This document shows positions 36,214 to 44,528 of a stretch of 64,000 nucleotides of DNA, in pieces. The position numbers and the translations under genes are program-made. Numbering within the stretch: the stretch's first letter is position 1; the number at the start of each line of letters is the position of its first letter. Origin of the DNA: Nocardioides sp. (lineage in GTDB: Bacteria > Actinomycetota > Actinomycetes > Propionibacteriales > Nocardioidaceae); assembly GCF_014360585.1 (NCBI RefSeq), contig NZ_JACIXG010000009.1, positions 1-64,000 of the forward strand, given 5' to 3'. The notes beneath the pieces are model-generated. The model was not told where the DNA came from, ran no database searches, and worked only from the letters and a program-made list of their open reading frames with translations.

Positions 36214-36735
36214 CTAGAGCACGTTGTAGGTGCTCGTCGGCCCGTCACCGACGCCGAACTCCTCTGCCAGCCTCGACGGCGCACCCGCGCTGTCGAGGCT
36301 GGCCTCCACCCGGCGGATGTTGCGGGCCGAGGGGTAGGCGAAGAAGGCCATCAGCGCCAGCGAGACGACCGCGCCGATGACGTAGGTCATCAGCTGGCCA
36401 TCGGTGAGGACGAAGGCCAGCGCGAGCGAGGCGATCGCGACGACCTCGCTGAGCACGAGCCGGAGGAACATCGAGGTCTGCTGCCTCTGCAGGCCCTCGC
36501 GCGTCGCCTGCTCGGGCGGCGTGCCCGGTGTGATGGGCACGACCTGGAACCCGATCGTCGAGCAGAGCACGAAGATCACGACCCCGGCCGCGACCTGCCC
36601 GCCGATGACGTACGCAGACGGCAGCGTCAGGTCGGCCTCGGGCACGCTGAGGGCGACGACGACCCCCAGAACCACCAGCATGGACATGAACGTGAGCGCC
36701 AGCATCCTGGCCGTACGCATCGGGGGTGTGGGCAT
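36214..36735 (-). CDS. Hypothetical four-helix membrane protein
   Basis: A 173-residue protein not assigned to a family. Four hydrophobic stretches are clear: near residues 10-30 (MLALTFMSMLVVLGVVVALS), 41-63, 90-111 and 116-135, followed by a hydrophilic tail ending GPTSTYNVL. Coding looks real: a good start with GAGGAG-like upstream sequence and normal codon use. It is convergent with the oxidoreductase gene, six bases apart. Function unknown. Confidence 0.65.
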   Translation of the reverse strand: MPTPPMRTARMLALTFMSMLVVLGVVVALSVPEADLTLPSAYVIGGQVAAGVVIFVLCSTIGFQVVPITPGTPPEQATREGLQRQQTSMFLRLVLSEVVAIASLALAFVLTDGQLMTYVIGAVVSLALMAFFAYPSARNIRRVEASLDSAGAPSRLAEEFGVGDGPTSTYNVL

Positions 36736-36804
36736 CGGAGCTCCTCATCGGCCAACAGGTGAGGGAAAACCTAGCGGACTCCGGCTGCCCGTCGCCGGAC
36801 GGAC

Positions 36805-36843
36805 ACCGCGGCCCGAAGGACTGTTCGCCTCTCGGGCCGCGGT
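36805..36843 (-). terminator. Strong terminator hairpin after the acyl-CoA ligase gene
   Basis: ACCGCGGCCCGA and TCGGGCCGCGGT are perfect 12-base complementary arms with a 15-base loop, eight bases beyond the stop. Confidence 0.7.
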
Positions 36844-36850
36844 GACGCGG

Positions 36851-38974
36851 TCAGGCGCGCCAGGTGATGAGCGCGTCCAGCGCCTCGATCCGCTCGCCGG
36901 AGACCAGCAGTGGGTTGACCTCGAGCGACTCGAGGTCGTCGCCGAGAGCGACCGCGATCGCGCCGAGCCTCGCCACCACACCGGCCAGCGCCTCCAGGTC
37001 GACCGGAGCCTGCCCGCGTGCGCCCCGGAGGACGGCGGCGCTGCGCAGCGACTCGAGCGCCTGCCGGGCGTCGGCCTCCGAGATCGGCAGCAGCCGGAGC
37101 TGGGAGTCACCGAGGATCTCGACCCAGATGCCGCCCATGGCCACCGCCAGCGTGAGGCCCCAGGACGGATCTCGGACGACGCCGACGAGCAGCTCGGTGC
37201 CACCCGAGCGCATCGGCTGGACGATCGTCGTGGTGCCGTCGTGGCCGGCCTTCGCCAGGGAGTCGGCGATCCGCTCTGCCGCGGCACGGACCGACTCCGC
37301 ATCCGGCAGACCGAGCTCCACGCCGCCGAGGTCGCTCTTGTGCTCCAGGTCGTCGGCCGCCGCCTTGAGCACCACGGGGAAGCCGACCTCCTCGGCGAGA
37401 CGAGCGGCCTCGTCGGGGGAGGTGGCGACCCGGGACGGCACCATCGGGATGCCGTTCGCGGCCAGGAACCCGGCGGCATGACGCTCGGTCCAGGTCCCGA
37501 CCCGGGCCGGCAGCCCGTCCGGCACCTTCACCTCGACCGAGACCGGCCTGTCCGTGCCCGCCTGATGGCGGCGGTAGGTCTCCGACCAGCGCACCGCGTG
37601 GCCCAGCGCGGTCATCCCGTGCTCGATCCCGCCCGCGATCTGCGGATAGTTCGCCGCCTCCCGCAGGGCCCGCCCGGTCTCGCTCACGTCGACCAGGACG
37701 TTGCCCACGATCACCACCGGCTTCGGCGAGGAGCGGATCACCCCGCCGGTGTGGCGGTAGGTCTCCACCGCCAGGTCGAAGTCCGGTGTCGCCCGGGGCA
37801 TGTCCTGAAGCAGCATGATGACGTCGACACCGGGATCGGCAGCAACCACGCCGAGCGACTTCGCCATGAGCTGGCGGTCGAGCAGCACGTAGCCGGTGAC
37901 GTCGAGCGGGTTGTTCGGTGTCGCGAACGGTGGCAGTACGCCCCGCAGCGCCGTCGTGGTCGCCTCGGCGAACTCCGGCAGCTCGAGCCCCTCGTCCTCG
38001 GCACGGTCGGAGATGATCTCGGAGGCGCCGCCCGAGGGGGTGACGACGCCGATCCGGTTGCCGGGGAGAGGGCCGGTCTCGGCGAGCATGCCAGCGGTCA
38101 CCATCAGGTCCTCCAACGAGCTCACGCGGATCACCCCGAGCTGGCGGAACGCGGCGTCGACGGTCTTGTCGTCACCCACCAGCGCGCCGGTGTGGGCCTG
38201 AGCGGTCCGAGACGCCTTGACGCTTCGACCGATCTTGAGAGCCACGATCGGTTTGCCCGCTGCCAGGGCCCGCCGGGCGATGTCGGCGAACTCCTCCGGG
38301 TGCCGGATGCTCTCCAGGAAGAGCGCGATCACCTTCGTCTTGGGAGAGTCGACCAGCGCGTTCATCACGTCGGTCACCGACATCACGGTCTCGTTGCCCA
38401 TCGAGACCAGCAGCGAGATCCCGATGTTGCGTGCCTGGGCGAATGCCAGCACGTTGCTGGCCAGCGCACCGCTCTGCAGCACGACCCCGACCGAACCGCC
38501 CAGGAGCGGCGGCGGGATCGGCAACCCGTACGGGGTGATCGAGTCGGCCGCGTTGATGAACCCGTTCCCGTTGGGACCGAGGACGATGAGGTCGTGCCGC
38601 CGGGCGAGGTCGGCGACCTCCTGCTCGCGGACCGTGCCCTCGCCGCCGACCTCCCCGTAGCCGGCGGTGAGGATGACGTAGTTCCGGATGCCGCGGGCCG
38701 CGCCCTCTTCCAGGACGCGCGGCACGACCTCGATCGGCGTCATGACGTAGGCCAGGTCGACCGGCCCGGGGATGTCGGAGAGGCTGCGGTGGGTCTCGAC
38801 GCCGTGGACCACGGGCGTCTTGGGGTTCACCAGGTGTACGTCCCCGGCGAAGCCGTGCTGGAGCAGGTTGTTGTAGGTGCTCATGGACCAGCCCGACTTG
38901 TCGGTCGCCCCGACCAGGGCGACCGACTTCGGACGGAAGAACTCCTGCAGTCGATCGGCGTCGAGCGTGCTCAT
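36851..38974 (-). CDS. ADP-forming acyl-CoA synthetase (acetate-CoA ligase family)
   Basis: A 707-residue fusion with the NDP-forming acyl-CoA ligase layout: CoA-binding domain (FFRPKSVALVGATDKSGWS, GFAGDVHLVNPKTP), a succinyl-CoA-ligase-like middle (VVLQSGALASNVLAFAQ, VSMGNE) and a C-terminal ATP-grasp domain (GIPMVPSRVATSPDEAA, GFPVVLKAAADDLEHKSD). It makes an acyl-CoA from an acid, ATP and CoA. Its ATG overlaps the stop of micro-ORF 38971-39057. Within this regulon it may activate the substrate or a chain-shortened product; the acid is unknown. Confidence 0.87.
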   Translation of the reverse strand: MSTLDADRLQEFFRPKSVALVGATDKSGWSMSTYNNLLQHGFAGDVHLVNPKTPVVHGVETHRSLSDIPGPVDLAYVMTPIEVVPRVLEEGAARGIRNYVILTAGYGEVGGEGTVREQEVADLARRHDLIVLGPNGNGFINAADSITPYGLPIPPPLLGGSVGVVLQSGALASNVLAFAQARNIGISLLVSMGNETVMSVTDVMNALVDSPKTKVIALFLESIRHPEEFADIARRALAAGKPIVALKIGRSVKASRTAQAHTGALVGDDKTVDAAFRQLGVIRVSSLEDLMVTAGMLAETGPLPGNRIGVVTPSGGASEIISDRAEDEGLELPEFAEATTTALRGVLPPFATPNNPLDVTGYVLLDRQLMAKSLGVVAADPGVDVIMLLQDMPRATPDFDLAVETYRHTGGVIRSSPKPVVIVGNVLVDVSETGRALREAANYPQIAGGIEHGMTALGHAVRWSETYRRHQAGTDRPVSVEVKVPDGLPARVGTWTERHAAGFLAANGIPMVPSRVATSPDEAARLAEEVGFPVVLKAAADDLEHKSDLGGVELGLPDAESVRAAAERIADSLAKAGHDGTTTIVQPMRSGGTELLVGVVRDPSWGLTLAVAMGGIWVEILGDSQLRLLPISEADARQALESLRSAAVLRGARGQAPVDLEALAGVVARLGAIAVALGDDLESLEVNPLLVSGERIEALDALITWRA

Positions 38975-39057
38975 GGCGCCACCTCCGTAGCGCAGGCGCC
39001 AGAATACGGACGCGGCGCCCTGAAGTATCCGATGGTCGCTCGCTTGCGCTCGCTCAT
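38971..39057 (-). CDS. Micro-ORF coupling cassette, copy 1 (28 aa)
   Basis: Encodes a 28-residue peptide starting MSERKRATIGYF and ending ATEVAP. Its ATG overlaps the stop of the acyl-CoA dehydrogenase gene and its TGA overlaps the ATG of the acyl-CoA ligase gene, both as ATGA. GGAGG lies eight bases before the ligase ATG. Copy 2 at 47958-48044 is the same length with 81 of 87 bases identical. It could be a short mobile spacer that supplies translational coupling and a ribosome site; a peptide function is not supported (see findings). Confidence 0.6.
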   Translation of the reverse strand: MSERKRATIGYFRAPRPYSGACATEVAP

Positions 39058-40226
39058 GCCAACGACGCTCCCACCTTGATGTGCCCCTTGAGCAGGTTTC
39101 GGGCGATCGTACGGCGCTGGATCTCGTCGGTGCCCTCGAAGATGCGGAGCAGGCGCAGCTCCCGGTACCAGCGCTCCAGGGGAAGCTCCTTGGTGTAGCC
39201 CATGCCGCCGTGGATCTGGAGGACGCGGTCGACGACCCGGTTGGCCATGTTGGTGCCGTAGAGCTTCGCGATGGACGAGGTGTGCCGGGCGTCCATCTTG
39301 TTCTCGACCTGCCAGGCGGCGTGCAGGGTCAGCCAGCGGGCGGCCTCCAGCTCGACGGCGCTGTCGGCGATGTGACCCTGGATGAACTGGTAGTTGGCGA
39401 TCGGCTGACCCATCGACTGCCGGTTGTTGGCGTGCTCGATGGCCATCTCGAGCATGCGCTCGGCGGCACCGATGGCGCCGGCGGGGATCATGAAGCGACC
39501 GTTGCCGATCCACTGCATCGCCAGCTCGAAGCCCTTGCCCTCCTCGCCGAGGATGTGGTCGTTCGGGACGCGGACGTCCTGGAAGCTCAACGCGCCCGGG
39601 CCCCACTCACCCATGGTCGGGATGGGCGTGGACTCCCAGCCCATCGCCCGGTCGACCAGGAAGCAGGTGACACCGCCGTCGGCGCCCTTCGCGGGGTCGG
39701 TGACGGCGAAGACCATGACGAAGTCGGCCTCGTTGCCGTTGGTGATGAAGGTCTTCTCGCCGTTGATCACCCAGTCGTCGCCGTCCCGGACCGCCTTGGT
39801 CCGGATGTTGCGGGCGTCGGAGCCGGCGCCCGGCTCGGTGATGGCGAAGCAGCTGCGGCGCTCACCCTCGATGGTGGGGATGAGGTACTCCTGCTTCTGC
39901 GCCTCGGTGCCGGCGTAGAGGATGTTGTCCGCGCTGCCGCCGAAGCGGAACGGCACGAAGGTGCGGCCGGCCTCGCCCGCGATGATCGCCGACATGACGG
40001 CTCCCGCGGCCATCCCGCCGTACTCCTCCGGGGTGTTGATGCCCCAGTAGCCGTACTTGCGGGCCTTTGCCTGCAGGTCCTTGAGCTGGCCCGGCTCGAG
40101 GGCCGGCCGGCCGTTCCGCTCGTTGAGGAGAACCTGGTCCTCCAGTGGCATCACCTCTTTGGTGATGAACTGGCGAACCGCCTCCTTGACCGCTCGATGC
40201 TCTTCTCCCAGCGCGAAGTCGATCAT
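39054..40226 (-). CDS. Acyl-CoA dehydrogenase
   Basis: A 390-residue FAD acyl-CoA dehydrogenase: CFAITEPGAGSDARNIRTKA, DWVINGEKTFITNG and the C-terminal LQIHGGMGYTKELPLERWYR and FEGTDEIQRRTIARNLLKG, the last near the usual end. The catalytic base position in the FEGTDEIQ region follows the long-to-medium-chain pattern. It introduces the 2,3-double bond in an acyl-CoA. First gene of the unit regulated at 40253-40275. Confidence 0.92.
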   Translation of the reverse strand: MIDFALGEEHRAVKEAVRQFITKEVMPLEDQVLLNERNGRPALEPGQLKDLQAKARKYGYWGINTPEEYGGMAAGAVMSAIIAGEAGRTFVPFRFGGSADNILYAGTEAQKQEYLIPTIEGERRSCFAITEPGAGSDARNIRTKAVRDGDDWVINGEKTFITNGNEADFVMVFAVTDPAKGADGGVTCFLVDRAMGWESTPIPTMGEWGPGALSFQDVRVPNDHILGEEGKGFELAMQWIGNGRFMIPAGAIGAAERMLEMAIEHANNRQSMGQPIANYQFIQGHIADSAVELEAARWLTLHAAWQVENKMDARHTSSIAKLYGTNMANRVVDRVLQIHGGMGYTKELPLERWYRELRLLRIFEGTDEIQRRTIARNLLKGHIKVGASLA

Positions 40227-40252
40227 GCCCGCTCCTTCAGTTAGAGTGAGTT

Positions 40253-40275
40253 TCTAGAATCATTTTCTAGAATGG
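40253..40275. promoter_or_regulatory. TetR-type operator, site 1 (TCTAGAATCA...TCTAGAATGG)
   Basis: Two palindromic TTCTAGAA cores 13 bases apart lie in the divergent gap between the acyl-CoA dehydrogenase and TetR genes. A near-identical 23-mer (19/23) occurs at 51087-51109 upstream of the opp operon, defining a shared regulon. Confidence 0.7.
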
Positions 40276-40365
40276 ACTATGAGAAGCGTCACGCAGTCGC
40301 GGTTCGTCGTCAAGAGGAATTGCGCATATTCTGAGAAGATCCCGCAGGACGACGAGGAGTGAACG

Positions 40366-41010
40366 ATGTCGCTAGAGGTCGAACAACAGAGCCCCGGAGG
40401 GCGTCGTTGGGCCAAGACCGAGGAGACGCGCCGTCAGCTCTTGGACGCTTCTCGGGAGGTCTTCGCCGAGAAGGGCTACACGGTGGCGAGCGTGTCCGAC
40501 GTCGTCGCCCGCGCGGACTCCAGCGTCGGCAGCGTCTACCACCACTTCGGTGGCAAGGAGCAGCTCTACCTCGCGCTGTGGGAGGAGTACGTCGGCAGGC
40601 TCGCCGCCGCCGCGGCCGCGAGCGTGGCGAAGCTCCGCAAGAGCGGGGTGGAGGCGCCGCTGGACCAGTTCGAGGCCGGGGCACTGGCCTACCTCGATGC
40701 GGTCTGGGAGGACCGCGAGCTGCTGCCGGTCTTCTACGCCGGCGACGGCCCTCCCGGGTTCGAGGTGATGCGCCGACGCCGCAACACCGAGTGGGTCCGC
40801 CGCAACCTGCAGGTCCTCGGCCTCGGTGGCAGCGACGAGGACAAGCTGCTCGGTGCGATCCTGACCGCTCTCATCGGTGAGGCGGCCAGGATGACGGCCG
40901 GGTGCGAGACGAAGCGCCAGGCGCGGCGGGTCTCCCGGCACGCGATCGTGCTGGCACAGCGCCTCTTTGCCGGAGAGATCGCCGAGGGTGTTCCGCAGGC
41001 CTCCGAGTAG
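40366..41010 (+). CDS. TetR family regulator of the acyl-CoA/opp regulon
   Basis: A 214-residue TetR protein: HTH within YTVASVSDVVARADSSVGSVYHHFGGKEQLYLALWEE. GAGGAG precedes the ATG. It is divergent from the acyl-CoA dehydrogenase and embedded in the catabolic cluster, and is inferred to bind the TCTAGAA-type sites at 40253 and 51087. A pathway acyl-CoA is the likely ligand, as for other TetR regulators of fatty-acid or steroid catabolism. Confidence 0.88.
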   Translation: MSLEVEQQSPGGRRWAKTEETRRQLLDASREVFAEKGYTVASVSDVVARADSSVGSVYHHFGGKEQLYLALWEEYVGRLAAAAAASVAKLRKSGVEAPLDQFEAGALAYLDAVWEDRELLPVFYAGDGPPGFEVMRRRRNTEWVRRNLQVLGLGGSDEDKLLGAILTALIGEAARMTAGCETKRQARRVSRHAIVLAQRLFAGEIAEGVPQASE

Positions 41011-41016
41011 GCCTGC
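40995..41016 (+). terminator. Terminator hairpin overlapping the TetR stop codon
   Basis: GCAGGCCT-CCGAGT-AGGCCTGC is a perfect 8-base stem that includes the TAG stop of the TetR gene. Confidence 0.6.
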
Positions 41017-41043
41017 GGGTCTCGTCAAGCTCGACCATCGGGG
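41015..41043. repeat. Dispersed short palindrome, intergenic copy
   Basis: GGTCTCGTCAAGCTCGACCA followed by TCGGGG matches the element found in ureB (8198-8223) and at 55861-55885. It fills most of the gap between the convergent TetR and hydratase genes. Confidence 0.6.
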
Positions 41044-41050
41044 CCGACGG

Positions 41051-41911
41051 TCAGCGCCAGGTGGCCAGGCCACGGTCGATGACCACGGTGCCGTCCTCCT
41101 TTCGGGTCTGGAAGGCGGTCGTGGTGTCGTCGACGCGCCACATCGCGACCTGAAGGGTCTCCCCGGGAAGGACCGGTGCGGAGAAGCGTCCGCTCATCGT
41201 CGCCAGCCTGTCCCCGTCGCCTTCGGCGATCGTGCGGACCAGCGCTCGGCCGGTGACCCCGTAGGTGCAGAGCCCGTGCAGGATGGGGCGTTCGAAGCCG
41301 CCTCGCGCCGAGAAGCGTGGGTCCGAGTGGAGCGGGTTGCGGTCGCCGCTGAGGCGGTAGAGCAGGGCCTGACCGGGCCAGGTCGGCATCGTCGCCAGGT
41401 CGTCGGGATCACGCTCCTGGATCGGCGACGCGACCTTCGGGCCAGGATCGCCGCCGAACCCGCCCTCACCCCGGATGAACACCGAGCTGCGGGTGGTGAC
41501 GACGGGCTCGCCCGTTGCCGGGTCGACCGCCTCGGCCTGGCTCGTGACCAGGGCCCCCGACCCCTTGTCGTACATGCCGGTCACCTGGGAGGTGAGCGAG
41601 ACGGTCCCCTCCGCGGTCAGGGGGCGGTGCAGGACGACCTCCTGCTCGGCGTGGACCAGCATTGCCGGGTTGAAGTCGCCCATCCTCCTCCCGCCACGTC
41701 TGGCGCCCCAGGTGACCATCACGCCGAAGGTCGGCAGCACCTTCTGCTCCGGGCACGCGTCGTCGCCGTGCTCGGTGGTGTAGGCCAGGTCGGTCAGTGG
41801 GTCGTCGTGCCCTGCGCCGACACCGAGGGCGTAGAGCAGCGTCTCGGCGCTGGTCCAGGATCGCTCCTCCGGCTCGGAGCGTACGCCGACAACGGACTGG
41901 TCGAGACTCAT
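41051..41911 (-). CDS. MaoC-type double hot-dog enoyl-CoA hydratase 2
   Basis: A 286-residue protein with two hot-dog halves. The C-terminal half carries the hydratase-2 motif YRLSGDRNPLHSDP followed by FERPILHGLCTYG, with the catalytic Asp and His. It hydrates trans-2-enoyl-CoA to (R)-3-hydroxyacyl-CoA, as in peroxisomal MFE-2 and actinobacterial steroid side-chain enzymes. Paired with the SDR upstream, with a micro-ORF between; the ATG overlaps the micro-ORF stop. Confidence 0.88.
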   Translation of the reverse strand: MSLDQSVVGVRSEPEERSWTSAETLLYALGVGAGHDDPLTDLAYTTEHGDDACPEQKVLPTFGVMVTWGARRGGRRMGDFNPAMLVHAEQEVVLHRPLTAEGTVSLTSQVTGMYDKGSGALVTSQAEAVDPATGEPVVTTRSSVFIRGEGGFGGDPGPKVASPIQERDPDDLATMPTWPGQALLYRLSGDRNPLHSDPRFSARGGFERPILHGLCTYGVTGRALVRTIAEGDGDRLATMSGRFSAPVLPGETLQVAMWRVDDTTTAFQTRKEDGTVVIDRGLATWR

Positions 41912-41991
41912 GCCGCCGCCTCCGTCGAGGTGAAGAAAGGATACGGAACCGGCGGCCTGAGGCCTATTGTCGCTCGCTGACGCTCGCTCAT
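41908..41991 (-). CDS. Micro-ORF coupling cassette, copy 3 (27 aa, divergent)
   Basis: Encodes MSERQRATIGLRPP, continuing to TSTEAAA. Both ends overlap neighbouring genes as ATGA: upstream the SDR stop, downstream the MaoC ATG. GGAGG lies eight bases before the downstream ATG. The first 27 bases and last 20 or so resemble copies 1 and 2; the middle has diverged. Confidence 0.55.
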   Translation of the reverse strand: MSERQRATIGLRPPVPYPFFTSTEAAA

Positions 41992-42902
41992 GCCTCAGGA
42001 GTCCTTCCGCTGGTGAGCGAGTTCGACCGGGCCTCCGCGATCATGCTGGGGAGCACCACGTCGAGCTCCTCGACGGTCCACGGCCCGTCCTTCTCCTCCG
42101 TCGGGCCGGCGACCCAGCCCTCGGCCACGCTCACGTGCCCACCGCGTACGTTGAAGACGCGACCGGTCACCTCGCGCGCCGACGGCGAGGCCAGCCAGGC
42201 GACGACGGGGGAGACGTTCTCGGGCGCGCCCGGGTTCCACTCGCCCTCGGCCACCTGCGGCCGGTTGGGGTTGAGGTTCTCCGTCATCCGGGTCAGCGCG
42301 GCCGGTGCGATCGCGTTGACCGTGATGCCGTAGCGGCGCAGCTCCTGGGCGGCGATCACGGTCATCGCCGCGATGCCCGCCTTGGCGGCGCCGTAGTTGA
42401 TCTGCCCGGGGTTGCCGTAGATGCCCGAGGAGGACGTGGTGTTGATGATCCGGGCATCGACGTCCTCGCCCTGCTTGGAGAGCTCGCGCCAGTGCTGGGC
42501 GGCCACGCTCATCGGGGCGAAGGTGCCGCGGAGATGGACCTTGACCACGGCGTCCCACTCGTCGATGGACATGTTGACCAGCATCCGGTCGCGCAGGATG
42601 CCGGCGTTGTTGACCAGGACGTCGACCTTGCCCCACTGGTTGAGGGCGTCCTGGAACAGCTTCTGCGCGCCTTCGGGATCGCTGATGTCGCTGCCGTTGG
42701 CGATCGCCTCGCCGCCGAGTGCGCGTACCTCCTCGACCACCTGCTGGGCGGGGTCGTCGGCCTTGCCGGTGCCGTCGAGGCCGGCACCGAGGTCGTTGAC
42801 CACGACTGCGGCTCCGCGCCGCGCGAACTCGAGGGCGTGGGCTCGGCCGAGTCCACGCCCGGCGCCGGTGATGATGACGACCTGTCGGTCGGTGTGTGCC
42901 AT
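41988..42902 (-). CDS. Short-chain dehydrogenase (3-hydroxyacyl-CoA dehydrogenase, MFE-2/17beta-HSD4 type)
   Basis: A 304-residue SDR: cofactor motif ITGAGRGLGRAHALEFARRG, VNDLGAGLDGTG, LVNNAGILRD, catalytic Ser in INTTSSSGIYGNPGQ and YGAAK. The long N-terminal match to the dehydrogenase domain of multifunctional enzyme type 2 suggests oxidation of (R)-3-hydroxyacyl-CoA to the 3-keto compound, using the product of the adjacent hydratase. Confidence 0.88.
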   Translation of the reverse strand: MAHTDRQVVIITGAGRGLGRAHALEFARRGAAVVVNDLGAGLDGTGKADDPAQQVVEEVRALGGEAIANGSDISDPEGAQKLFQDALNQWGKVDVLVNNAGILRDRMLVNMSIDEWDAVVKVHLRGTFAPMSVAAQHWRELSKQGEDVDARIINTTSSSGIYGNPGQINYGAAKAGIAAMTVIAAQELRRYGITVNAIAPAALTRMTENLNPNRPQVAEGEWNPGAPENVSPVVAWLASPSAREVTGRVFNVRGGHVSVAEGWVAGPTEEKDGPWTVEELDVVLPSMIAEARSNSLTSGRTPEA

Positions 42903-42927
42903 GGGTCTGCTCCTTCGGGTGGTGGGG

Positions 42928-44070
42928 TCAGGGCTGGTTGGCGAGGATCAGGGTCGCCGCGCTCATGAACATGCCGCCGTTGCCGAGCACCAGGCTGGTG
43001 CTGACGTCGTCGACCTGCGCGGCGGCCTCGCCGCGCAGCTGGCGTACGGACTCCTGGATCGCGAACATCCCGTACATGCCGGTGTGGGTGTAGGACATGC
43101 CGCCGCCGTTGGTGTTCATGGGCAGCCGCCCGCCGGGCGAGGTGTGGCCATCGGCGATGAACGCCCCCGACTCCCCGCGCCCGACGAAGCCCATGTCCTC
43201 GAGGCCGTAGAGGGGGACGTGCGCGAAGGCGTCGTAGATCATCAGGTGGTCGATGTCGGCCGTCGAGGTGCCCGACTCCTTGAACGCCGCCTGGCTGGAC
43301 AGCGTGAACTGCTTGCAGCGGGTCATGTCCTCCATCTGCGAGATCAGCGGGGTGGTGGCCGCCTCGCCGGTGCCGAGGATGTGGACCAGCGGCTTGTCGC
43401 TGCCGTGCGCCTCGGCGAACTCGCGGGAGGCGACGACCAGCGCTCCACCGCCGTCGGTCACCAGGCAGCACATCAGCAGCGTGAACGGGTCGGCGATCAT
43501 CTTGGCGCCGAGGACATCGTCGACGGTGACCTCGTCCCGGAACGTCGCCCGCGGGTTGCGGGCGGCCCAGCGCCGTTGCGCGACCGCGACCTCGGCGAGC
43601 TGCTCGAGGGTGTTGTCGGTCTCGTGCAGGAACCGGCGGGCGGGCACGGTGAAGCTGGTCGGCGGGCCGACGATCCCGTACGGCATCTCGAACTGCGCCA
43701 TCACCGAGTCGTTGGCGCGCGGGTACGGCGGTGCGCCCACCCGGGACCGGCCGGACTCGCCGTGGGTGATCAGCACGACGTCGGCGTAGCCCGCCTTGAT
43801 CGCCGCCGTCGCGTGACGTACGTGGAAGAGGAAGGAGGAGCCGCCGACGCCGGTGCCGTCGACGTAGGTCGGGGTGATCCCGAGGGCGTGCGAGACCTGG
43901 ATCGGGCCGGGGACCGAGACCGACGCGATGCCGTCGACCTGGTCCTTGGTCAGGTTCGCGTCGGCGAGCGCCCGACGCGCGCCCTCGAGGTGCAGCTCGA
44001 GGGTCGAGGTGGTGGGCAGCTTGCCGATGTCGGTCTCGGCCGCGCCCATGATGACGACTTCGCGACCCAT
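42928..44070 (-). CDS. Thiolase-fold lipid-transfer-type protein lacking the nucleophilic cysteine
   Basis: A 380-residue thiolase fold (VVIMGAAETDIGKLPTTSTL, CLVTDGGGALVVASREFA, LMIYDAFAHVPLYGLEDMGF, NTNGGGMSYTHTGMYGM). At the usual Cys position of the N-terminal half it reads GVGGSSFLFHVRHATAAI, so the acyl-enzyme cysteine is absent. Such Cys-less thiolases paired with a DUF35 protein (for example Ltp2 with ChsH2) act as retro-aldolases rather than thiolases. The stop-start contact with the DUF35 gene supports a complex. Confidence 0.85.
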   Translation of the reverse strand: MGREVVIMGAAETDIGKLPTTSTLELHLEGARRALADANLTKDQVDGIASVSVPGPIQVSHALGITPTYVDGTGVGGSSFLFHVRHATAAIKAGYADVVLITHGESGRSRVGAPPYPRANDSVMAQFEMPYGIVGPPTSFTVPARRFLHETDNTLEQLAEVAVAQRRWAARNPRATFRDEVTVDDVLGAKMIADPFTLLMCCLVTDGGGALVVASREFAEAHGSDKPLVHILGTGEAATTPLISQMEDMTRCKQFTLSSQAAFKESGTSTADIDHLMIYDAFAHVPLYGLEDMGFVGRGESGAFIADGHTSPGGRLPMNTNGGGMSYTHTGMYGMFAIQESVRQLRGEAAAQVDDVSTSLVLGNGGMFMSAATLILANQP

Positions 44071-44528
44071 CAGGCGCTCTCCTTCCCGGCGTTCTCAGGC
44101 ACAGGGGCGAAGACCGGCACGGCAGCGCCCGTACGCTGCTCGAAGCGGACCTCGACCGGCATGTCGAGCTCGAGCGTCTCCGGATCCGCGTCGACGAGGT
44201 TGGTCATCATCCGAGGGCCCTCCTCGAGCTCGACCACGGCGATCACGGTCGGGACCGGGAAGCCGGGGGCGGGGCGGTGGGAGACGACGTAGGTGTGCAG
44301 CAGGCCCTTGCCCGAGCAGGTGACCCACTCGAGATCGGTGGAGCCGCACTGCGGGCAGGACGAGCGCGGATAGAAGAAGACCTGGTCGCACGGTCTGCAC
44401 CTCGGCAGGTCGAGCCGGCCGGCGGCGGTGGCGTCCCAGTAGGGCTGGGTCTCCGGTGTCGCCCGGGGCGCGAACCGCGCCTCCGGAGACACCTCTGGGG
44501 TCGCCGTTCTCGTTGAGTGCTGGGTCAT
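44070..44528 (-). CDS. DUF35 zinc-ribbon/OB-fold partner of the thiolase
   Basis: A 152-residue protein: rubredoxin-like zinc ribbon with CRPCDQVFFYPRSSCPQCG, then an OB-fold (GLLHTYVVSHRPAPGFPVPT, VAVVELEEGPRMMTNLV). DUF35 proteins bind and stabilise Cys-less thiolases and contribute to their acyl-CoA site. Its final base coincides with the first base of the thiolase ATG, and its own ATG overlaps the hydrolase stop. Confidence 0.88.
   Translation of the reverse strand: MTQHSTRTATPEVSPEARFAPRATPETQPYWDATAAGRLDLPRCRPCDQVFFYPRSSCPQCGSTDLEWVTCSGKGLLHTYVVSHRPAPGFPVPTVIAVVELEEGPRMMTNLVDADPETLELDMPVEVRFEQRTGAAVPVFAPVPENAGKESA

Noticed and set aside
36404-39079. 891-residue plus-strand ORF
   Set aside because: Antisense to the acyl-CoA ligase gene; composition rich in Arg, Asp, His and Gly without a fold.
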